Shown piece by piece: positions 7,619 to 12,585 of a stretch of 12,585 bases of DNA (positions are counted from its first letter, which is position 1; every line of letters begins with the position of its first letter). The stretch spans positions 1 through 12,585 of the forward strand of contig JBBIJH010000070.1 of assembly GCA_037446075.1 (NCBI GenBank), written 5' to 3'. The stretch comes from JBBIJH01 sp037446075. Lineage in GTDB: Bacteria > Bacteroidota > Ignavibacteria > UBA10030 > JAHEZR01. Made by a program: the position numbers and the translations under genes. The notes beneath the pieces are model-generated. The model saw nothing but the letters and a program-made list of their open reading frames with translations, searched no databases and was not told the DNA's origin.

Positions 7619-8235
7619 CAGGGAACGATTTTCCTCCACTTCTCGAAGCTGATGTTGACCGGGACCCCATCAAACAATTCCGGCGCTGGTACAACGAGGC
7701 GCTTGCCGTCAAAGTCTCGGCACCGGAGACGATGGCACTTGCGACTGCAACCAAGGACGGCGTGCCGTCAGTGAGAATGATTCTTCTGAAGCACTTTGAC
7801 GCAGAAGGGTTCGTTTTCTACACCAACTACAAAAGTCGGAAGGGGCGAGAGATAGCAGAAAACCCTCTTGCATCGGTTGTGTTTAATTGGCAGGAGTTAG
7901 ATCGTCAGGTTCGCATCGAAGGGCGGGTGGAGAAAATCTCCGGAGAGGAATCTGATGCATACTTCGGGACGAGACCGCGCGAAAGTCAGATCAGTGCCCA
8001 CGCTTCAGCTCAGAGCGAGGTGATCGGGAGTCGTGCGGAGCTTGACGGCCGCTTCGAAGAATTGCAGAAGGAATATGAAGGTTGCCCAGTCCCGCGTCCC
8101 GCACACTGGGGCGGCTACCGGTTGAGGCCAACGCGCATTGAATTCTGGCAAGCCGGGTTTGCGAGACTGAACGATCGGATACTGTACGAATTGCAGGCGG
8201 GTGGAAGATGGGTGATGAAGAGACTGGCGCCGTGA
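7615..8235 (+). CDS. pdxH: Pyridoxamine 5'-phosphate oxidase (PdxH)
   Basis: This FMN enzyme oxidises pyridoxine or pyridoxamine 5'-phosphate to pyridoxal 5'-phosphate in the cytoplasm, the last step of de novo and salvage vitamin B6 synthesis. The 206 residues align end to end with E. coli PdxH. The FMN-side segments are PSVRMILLKH and GFVFYTNYKSRKG. The phosphate-side motif is YF.TRPRESQ, with Tyr116, Arg120 and Ser124. The C-terminal part is HWGGYRL...IEFWQAG..RLNDR...W...RLAP. Lys59 and Arg184 match E. coli Lys72 and Arg197, but Asn186 stands where the family has the active-site His (E. coli His199, RLHDR). The ATG at 7615 is chosen because CAGGGA lies 5 nt upstream; an in-frame ATG at 7600 without a ribosome binding site would add five residues. 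A possible 42-aa frame overlaps the start by 4 nt. Confidence 0.95.
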   Translation: MTGNDFPPLLEADVDRDPIKQFRRWYNEALAVKVSAPETMALATATKDGVPSVRMILLKHFDAEGFVFYTNYKSRKGREIAENPLASVVFNWQELDRQVRIEGRVEKISGEESDAYFGTRPRESQISAHASAQSEVIGSRAELDGRFEELQKEYEGCPVPRPAHWGGYRLRPTRIEFWQAGFARLNDRILYELQAGGRWVMKRLAP

Positions 8236-8449
8236 GATAATGCATTGGCAACCGCGAAACTCTGGAGGCATCAGCATCGTATACCCTAACGCACGTGGAA
8301 GACATCATATGGTCAAATTCCTTTTGTAGTTAATCTTGCTCGTCATCCGCTTGCCCTTGGCACTGGTCGCTCTCGTCCTGGATCCCATCGTCTGGTTACT
8401 GCTGTTTCCCGCCAGAGTTCTCGGGGGATAGCAGTCTCAATCTCTTTTG
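8236..8449. other. Intergenic stretch after pdxH, no convincing gene
   Basis: This begins the 341-nt gap between the convergent pdxH and PIN toxin genes. No RNA gene is recognised. The one item of note is a frame from ATG 8309 to TAG 8431 that encodes a strongly hydrophobic peptide (RLPLALVALVLDPIVWLLLF) but is broken by TAG at 8327-8329; GGAAG lies upstream of that ATG. It may be a remnant of a small membrane protein gene or chance. Confidence 0.4.
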
Positions 8450-8509
8450 CGGACAGGCTCCTTTGAACATGACATGTAAAACCCACCCCGAGGGGGACTC
8501 CACTGTCCG
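8450..8509. repeat. Nested inverted repeats between pdxH and the toxin gene
   Basis: CGGACAG (8450-8456) and CTGTCCG (8503-8509) are perfect 7-bp inverted arms. Between them sit a CCCC-GAG-GGGG hairpin (8486-8496) and a small ACAT-GAC-ATGT pair (8467-8477). Together they could fold into a closed multi-branch RNA structure in the pdxH 3' untranslated region, just before the terminator. Confidence 0.45.
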
Positions 8510-8513
8510 AACA

Positions 8514-8550
8514 CAAAAAAGTCCCGGTAAGATCTCTCGGGTCTTTTGTT
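8514..8550. terminator. Probable bidirectional intrinsic terminator
   Basis: The stem pairs CCCG (8523-8526) with CGGG (8538-8541). After a T/T mismatch it continues with G8521-C8543 and four A-T pairs. An A tract (8515-8520) lies on the left and a T tract (8544-8547) on the right, so either strand ends in a U run; the - strand run is longer. It sits where the convergent pdxH and PIN toxin transcripts meet, 27 nt past the toxin stop. Confidence 0.6.
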
Positions 8551-8576
8551 CTGAAGGTCTCGAATTCAGCACAGAC

Positions 8577-8975
8577 TCAGATCCACCGGATTTTTATCTC
8601 TTGTTCCATCTGTTTGAACTCCTTGTCTCCCGTGAGCAGCTCACATTTTTTCTTTATCGCTAAGGCGGCCGCAAAGCAGTCCGCATAGGACATCTTATGA
8701 AACGCTTTCAGTTTTGCCGCCAGGAATGTAAGCTCCTTGGTTGCCTCAACTAGAGTTATCGGAATGGCACGCATAGTATCGTCGGCCAGTCTTGCCCTTT
8801 GCTCGCCCCCAGTGCGAAACGCATGGTAGATCACCTCTCCCCAGTTTACAACACAGACAAAAGCCTCCCGATCCTTCAGTGTGCACTCTTGGAAAATGCT
8901 CGCTACCTCTTCATATGCTGCCTGCTTCTGGAGGTAGGTGATTAGAGCATAGCTGTCGAGAACGGTTGATTTCAT
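8577..8975 (-). CDS. PIN-domain toxin of a type II toxin-antitoxin pair (VapC-like)
   Basis: The 132-residue protein is a single PIN domain, a Mg2+-dependent ribonuclease fold. The four acidic positions of the active site are present: Asp7 (LDSYAL), Glu47 (NWGEVIYH), Asp99 (SYADCFAAALA) and Asp117 (LLTGDKEF). Their spacing and the overall length are those of VapC toxins, which cleave specific tRNA or rRNA targets; the target here is unknown. The start ATG (8973-8975) overlaps the TGA of the antitoxin gene by 4 nt (ATGA), so toxin translation should be coupled to antitoxin translation. There is no promoter of its own. A probable terminator follows at 8514-8550. No catalytic residue is missing, so the toxin appears intact. 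Confidence 0.92.
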   Translation of the reverse strand: MKSTVLDSYALITYLQKQAAYEEVASIFQECTLKDREAFVCVVNWGEVIYHAFRTGGEQRARLADDTMRAIPITLVEATKELTFLAAKLKAFHKMSYADCFAAALAIKKKCELLTGDKEFKQMEQEIKIRWI

Positions 8976-9202
8976 AGTTCTCGCTCTCGTTTCTTGTCTT
9001 CCATAAGAGATTTCAGCATGTCCCCTTCAGTTCCCAGGATCCCAGCCAAGCTCTGGAAATAGTTGGTGTCGAGTGGCTGTATCAAGAGCTTGCCATTCTG
9101 CTCGATGAACGCTACCTTCGTTCCCTTCTTGATTCCAAACTTCCGTCTGATCTTGACGGGCACGACAATCTGGCCCTTGATAGTTACTACTGACGTTTCC
9201 AT
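8972..9202 (-). CDS. AbrB-fold antitoxin (VapB-like)
   Basis: This 76-residue protein has a swapped-hairpin AbrB/SpoVT DNA-binding domain at residues 1-45. It contains VTIKGQIVVPVKIRRKFGIKKGTKV, where the pattern K.Q...P...R...GI..G..V is diagnostic, then FIEQNGKLLIQPL. The C-terminal 30 residues (SLAGILGTEGDMLKSLMEDKK and a charged tail) fit a segment that wraps the toxin. It is expected to neutralise the PIN toxin by direct binding and, with it, repress their common promoter. The ATG at 9202 has an excellent ribosome binding site and a recognisable promoter upstream. Antitoxin-first order and the 4-nt overlap with the toxin are the standard arrangement. It could also be labelled MazE-like; pairing with a PIN toxin favours VapB. 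Confidence 0.92.
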   Translation of the reverse strand: METSVVTIKGQIVVPVKIRRKFGIKKGTKVAFIEQNGKLLIQPLDTNYFQSLAGILGTEGDMLKSLMEDKKREREL

Positions 9203-9208
9203 AGTAGC

Positions 9209-9216
9209 CCTCCTTT
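9209..9216 (-). promoter_or_regulatory. Strong ribosome binding site of the antitoxin gene
   Basis: Read on the - strand, AAAGGAGG lies 6 nt before the antitoxin ATG and is close to a perfect match to the 16S rRNA tail. It is the strongest such site in the window. High antitoxin translation relative to the coupled toxin fits what is known of these operons. Confidence 0.85.
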
Positions 9217-9223
9217 GGGTCTG

Positions 9224-9252
9224 AATATACTAAATTGTGAATCGTAAGTCAA
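9224..9252 (-). promoter_or_regulatory. Sigma70-type promoter of the toxin-antitoxin operon
   Basis: On the - strand, TTGACT (9247-9252) and TATATT (9224-9229) are separated by exactly 17 nt, near-consensus -35 and -10 elements. The -10 lies 21 nt before the antitoxin ATG, giving a short leader containing the ribosome binding site. The spacer is A/T-rich with short ATTC repeats that could serve as antitoxin binding sites; that is inference. Confidence 0.7.
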
Positions 9253-9266
9253 GGGCGAGACCGTAT

Positions 9267-9304
9267 TACCTCTTCTCTAATAGTAAGCCACTGATGAAGA
9301 GGTA
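9267..9304. repeat. 9-bp perfect inverted repeat
   Basis: TACCTCTTC (9267-9275) and GAAGAGGTA (9296-9304) are exact inverted copies with a 20-nt loop. The repeat lies 15 nt upstream of the antitoxin promoter -35 and 182 nt downstream of the S41 protease stop. It could be a regulator site, a second hairpin in the protease transcript, or a remnant end of an element. Confidence 0.6.
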
Positions 9305-9408
9305 GGATTTCCTTTTTCCGGGAGGGCTCTATAGGCTCTTTTGAGCGGCCAAGCGTGGTTTAAGACGCGTTCCAGGGGAAGGATAGGATTCGAGGGTGTA
9401 AATCGGAT

Positions 9409-9441
9409 AAAAAAACCCGCCCCCAACCAGTCAGGGACGGG
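9409..9441 (-). terminator. Strong intrinsic terminator of the S41 protease gene
   Basis: On the - strand, CCCGTCCC (9434-9441) pairs over all eight positions (one G-U) with GGGGCGGG (9416-9423), around a 10-nt loop. It is followed directly by seven T residues (A tract 9409-9415 on the + strand). It begins about 45 nt past the protease stop codon. This is the clearest terminator in the window. Confidence 0.88.
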
Positions 9442-9485
9442 ACTTCTTTAGGCTCCGAGATTCTTGTGCCCTCTTTTTCCCACCT

Positions 9486-12400
9486 TCACTTCTTCGGCCA
9501 CTCCGGTATGGGCGGCAGATTTTTCTCCTGCGCTTTCAACTCTTCAAGAATGACTTCGATTGCTTTGTTGAGCTGCTCGTCGATTCCAGCATACTCTTTC
9601 ACTGGAGCATTGTCCACGAAGATGTCGGGATCGACACCGTGGCCTTCCATGATCCACTCTCCGGTGACGTCGTCATAGCGAGAGAACTCAGGTCTGTTGA
9701 GAAACCCACCGTCGAGGAGCGGCAGCGTCCCGCGAATCCCGACAACGCCGCCCCACGTCCGCTTCCCGATAAGCTTCCCGAGCTTGTACTTTTTGAATCG
9801 GTATGGGAAGATGTCTCCATCAGACGCAGAGAATTCGTCGATGAGACAGACCTTCGGACCCCAGATCATTGCAGACGGCTCCGGTGTGGGGATGGTATTC
9901 CGCGCGAATGTCGCCATGGCGATCTCGCGGCGCAGTCGCTCGATAAGGAGCGGCGAAACGTTCCCGCCGCCGTTCCCTCGGACGTCAATAATAAGGGCTT
10001 TCTTCCGAACTTGTGGGTAGAAGCGCTTCACAAACTCATTCAACCCGCGCGTGCCCATGTCCGGCACGTGGATGTACGCAACTTTGCCTCCCGTCGCTTC
10101 ATTCACTTTCTTCACATTCGTCTCGACCCAAGTATTATAATAGAGGTTCGCCTCGTCGCCGATGGGCACGACGGTGACTTCTCGGCTCCCCCTCTCGGTT
10201 GGTTCGGAGTTGAGCTTCAACTTCACCTGCTTGTCCACAGTATTGACGAGAGCTTCGTAGATATTCGTCATCTCGTTCGTCGGTTTTCCATCGACTGCGA
10301 TGATATACTCTCCCTCTTTCGCGTTCACCCCAATCTCTGTTAACGGCGAGCGAGCGCTCTTCTCCCAATTCTGACCTCTCAAGATTTTCTTGACGCGATA
10401 ATACTTCGACGTCGGGTCGCGCTCGAGCTGGGCGCCAAGGAGTCCAGTCTGGATTCGCTTCGGCTTCGGCATCTCTCCCCCGCCGACGTACGTGTGGCCG
10501 ACGTTGAGTTCACCAATCATTTCGCCGATGATGTAGGTGAGGTCGGCGCGATGATTGACGTACGGGACAAGCTGTTCGTATCGCTTGCGAATTGCAACCC
10601 AATCGACACCGTGCATATTTGGGTCATAGAAGAACTCCCGCATCTGCCGCCAGCATTCGTTGAAGATCTGGGCCCATTCCTGCTGTCGATCCAAGTTGAC
10701 ATCCATGCCGGAGAGATCGAGTTTGTCCTTCAGCTCAATCTTCGCCTTCGGGAGGTCGAGGAGGTAGTAAGCACGATCCTTTCCAATGAGAATCTTTTTC
10801 TGGTCTGCAGAGATCTCATAGCCGTCGATTTCACCGAGGTTCGTCTCTTTCAGCTCGCCAAGATCATACATCAGGAACTGCGGTTTCGCATCCTTGCTTG
10901 ACTGGCGAATATAGTAGAGTGTATTCCCCACGGAGACTAGATTACGGTAATTTCCAGCCTGAATCGGCAAGGCAGCGATTCTCTCCTTGAGGCCATCGGG
11001 ATCCACTTTGACCATGACGGAGTCGGCCTTTCCTTTTTTTACCTCTTCTTTCTTTTCTGGCTGCTTCTTGTCAGCTTTCTCTTCAGGCTTTGTCTCTTTG
11101 ATGCTGACTTCGTCGCTCTTGGGCTTGAATGGAGACTCTACTGCCTTCGAGAGCGTGACGAGATAAATCCTCGCCATGTCCTGATACAGATAGTTAAACT
11201 CCACACCACCCATGAGCGGATTGAAGTCGCGATTTGAGACGAAGAAAAGGTACTTACCGTCCGAGCTGAACGACGGTGCAGCTGAGGTATACCAGCCATC
11301 GGTCACTTCATACGTTTCCCCTCTGTCGAGGGAGTAGAGGTAAATTTTGTTCAGGGACTGTTCCTCGGGTCTCGCATACGCGATCCAGCGACTGTCCGGC
11401 GACCAGCCATAGGTACTGAATTCCCAGACCTTCGCCTGAGCCACTTCGGTGACCCGCTTCGATGCGATGTCGACGTAGCGGAGACGCAAGCGTTTGTCAG
11501 CCCAGAGGAGCTTCTTGCTGTCGGGCGACCAGTACGGTTGGTACTTGTACGTATCTTCACCCGTCGTGATCTGTAGCGCGGGCCCACTGCCGTCTTGCGG
11601 TCGAATGTAGATGTGGTCTTCACCCGTTGCGTCTGAGATATACGCAATCCATTTCCCATCGGGCGACCATTTTGAATTTCGCTCGTGGACACCGGGCGTT
11701 CGTGTGATGTTCCGGATGACGCCGTTCTTCGCGGGAACGGTGAAGACATCACCGCGTGCGCCGAAGAGAGCGCGTTTCCCATCTGGGGAGATTTCGTAGT
11801 TGGTGACATTTTCGCTCACCTTTGTAATGCCGCCTCGCCCGATACTCATATCCTCCTGAATTTCAATCGGGACTTTCTCGTACTTCTCCGTGGCCAAGTC
11901 GAATCTGTAGATATAGCCGCCGTTTTCGAAGACGATGGCGTTCGGCCCAAGTGAGGGGAACTTTACATCGAACTCTGTAAAGCTCGTGAGTTGCTTCGTC
12001 GTCTTGTTCGTCAGGTCATAAACGTACAAGTTCATTCGCTTCAGCGTATCGCGATCAGACAAGAAGTAGATTCTGTCTCCACGCCACATCGGCATGATAT
12101 CTTGAGCCGGATTATTCGTGATGTTCTCTACCGTTTTCTTCTCAAAGTCAAAAATCCAAATATCATCGGTCATGCCGCCCCGGTAGCGCTTCCAGGTCCG
12201 GAACTCACGGAAAATCCGATTGTACGCCATCTTCTTATCGTCAGGAGAGAATGAACAGAAGCCCCCACGAGGAAGGGGCAGCTGTTCCGGAAGTCCGCCG
12301 TCCACAGAGCAGAGGTAGAGTTGGCCGATGAAGCTGTTCCACTCGCGCATCCGAGAGCGAAAGACGATGTGCTTGTTGTCGTGTTTCCACGTCATGACGA

Positions 12401-12585
12401 TGTTGTTCGGTCCCATGCGGTCGGAAACGTCATCGCGGTCGAGCGTCGCCGTGAAGGTCAATCGCTTGGGAACGCCACCTTCAGCCTGCATGAGATAGAC
12501 TTCCGTGTTGCCGTCGTACTGTCCGGTGAACGCGATCCACTTCCCGTCGGGGGAGAACCGGGCGAACATCTCGTAGCCGTCGTGG
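9486..12585 (-). CDS. Tricorn-like S41 family protease (5' end outside window)
   Basis: A large peptidase with 1032 residues visible; the frame stays open through the right edge (HDGYE precedes Met at 12569). The order is that of tricorn. Beta-propeller repeats fill about residues 1-470, each marked by SPDGKWIA-type strands (SPDGKWIAFTG, SPDGKRALFG, SPDGKWIAYIS, SPDSRWIAYA). A Lys/Glu-rich low-complexity linker lies at about 480-516, then the tricorn C1 helical domain (MHGVDW, GELNVGHTY), a PDZ domain (about 715-800) and the S41 peptidase core. Counting from Met 12569, His692 and Ser916 (EFSASDGD) match tricorn His746 and Ser965, while Gly691 replaces Ser745. GNGGGNVSPLL before the nucleophile is also typical. 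It probably degrades peptides; bacterial homologues are usually exported, but the N-terminus is not visible here. It ends at a strong terminator at 9409-9441. Confidence 0.95.
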   Translation of the reverse strand, partial: HDGYEMFARFSPDGKWIAFTGQYDGNTEVYLMQAEGGVPKRLTFTATLDRDDVSDRMGPNNIVMTWKHDNKHIVFRSRMREWNSFIGQLYLCSVDGGLPEQLPLPRGGFCSFSPDDKKMAYNRIFREFRTWKRYRGGMTDDIWIFDFEKKTVENITNNPAQDIMPMWRGDRIYFLSDRDTLKRMNLYVYDLTNKTTKQLTSFTEFDVKFPSLGPNAIVFENGGYIYRFDLATEKYEKVPIEIQEDMSIGRGGITKVSENVTNYEISPDGKRALFGARGDVFTVPAKNGVIRNITRTPGVHERNSKWSPDGKWIAYISDATGEDHIYIRPQDGSGPALQITTGEDTYKYQPYWSPDSKKLLWADKRLRLRYVDIASKRVTEVAQAKVWEFSTYGWSPDSRWIAYARPEEQSLNKIYLYSLDRGETYEVTDGWYTSAAPSFSSDGKYLFFVSNRDFNPLMGGVEFNYLYQDMARIYLVTLSKAVESPFKPKSDEVSIKETKPEEKADKKQPEKKEEVKKGKADSVMVKVDPDGLKERIAALPIQAGNYRNLVSVGNTLYYIRQSSKDAKPQFLMYDLGELKETNLGEIDGYEISADQKKILIGKDRAYYLLDLPKAKIELKDKLDLSGMDVNLDRQQEWAQIFNECWRQMREFFYDPNMHGVDWVAIRKRYEQLVPYVNHRADLTYIIGEMIGELNVGHTYVGGGEMPKPKRIQTGLLGAQLERDPTSKYYRVKKILRGQNWEKSARSPLTEIGVNAKEGEYIIAVDGKPTNEMTNIYEALVNTVDKQVKLKLNSEPTERGSREVTVVPIGDEANLYYNTWVETNVKKVNEATGGKVAYIHVPDMGTRGLNEFVKRFYPQVRKKALIIDVRGNGGGNVSPLLIERLRREIAMATFARNTIPTPEPSAMIWGPKVCLIDEFSASDGDIFPYRFKKYKLGKLIGKRTWGGVVGIRGTLPLLDGGFLNRPEFSRYDDVTGEWIMEGHGVDPDIFVDNAPVKEYAGIDEQLNKAIEVILEELKAQEKNLPPIPEWPKK

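Noticed and set aside
413..8329. TAG reassigned to an amino acid in this organism
   Set aside because: Two in-frame TAGs (413-415 and 8327-8329) suggested it, but TAG terminates the MFS fragment at 160-162 and the FKBP gene at 6651-6653 at the expected protein ends, and the first gene also has a frameshift.
8463..8663. 66-residue plus-strand frame overlapping the toxin gene end
   Set aside because: It spans the hairpin cluster and terminator and reads antisense into the toxin; no motif or ribosome binding site.
9639..10343. 234-residue plus-strand frame opposite the S41 protease
   Set aside because: It lies entirely within the catalytic half of a well-supported gene and shows no domain or ribosome binding site.

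Overview
The window comes from a bacterial chromosome of roughly balanced base composition (about half G+C by eye). No rRNA, tRNA, phage, transposon or CRISPR material is visible. The mixture of genes (a tricorn-type S41 protease with WD40-like propellers, an exported FKBP isomerase, an AGCS-family amino acid symporter, PdxH) suggests a Gram-negative-type bacterium, perhaps from the Bacteroidota/Ignavibacteria or a related lineage. That placement is an inference from gene families, not from a marker gene.

Left part (1-1471, + strand): the last 53 codons of an MFS exporter, a broken copy of a conserved hypothetical gene (one in-frame TAG plus one frameshift), and a small exported or lipoprotein-like protein with a resemblance to DUF2459. 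Middle part (1493-7337, - strand, listed in transcription order): an FKBP-type peptidyl-prolyl isomerase, an MFS transporter, an ABC ATPase overlapping its ABC-2 permease by 4 nt, and a sodium:alanine/glycine symporter. The ATPase/permease pair forms one exporter; the other transporters are not clearly tied to it.

Right part: pdxH (pyridoxamine 5'-phosphate oxidase, vitamin B6 pathway) is on the + strand, divergent from the FKBP gene. It has an Asn where the family has an active-site His, and a possible 42-aa upstream reading frame overlaps its start. A structured non-coding stretch follows, with a probable bidirectional terminator. Then comes a complete type II toxin-antitoxin operon on the - strand (AbrB-fold antitoxin followed by PIN-domain toxin, 4-nt overlap) with a readable sigma70-type promoter and a strong ribosome binding site. 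Finally, a large tricorn-like S41 protease on the - strand runs off the right edge, ending at a strong intrinsic terminator.

I did not find a clearly new multi-gene system. The points most worth checking are the His-to-Asn change in PdxH, the coupled upstream ORF, the decayed gene at 239-777, the DUF2459-like lipoprotein, and the structured intergenic sequences flanking the toxin-antitoxin pair.
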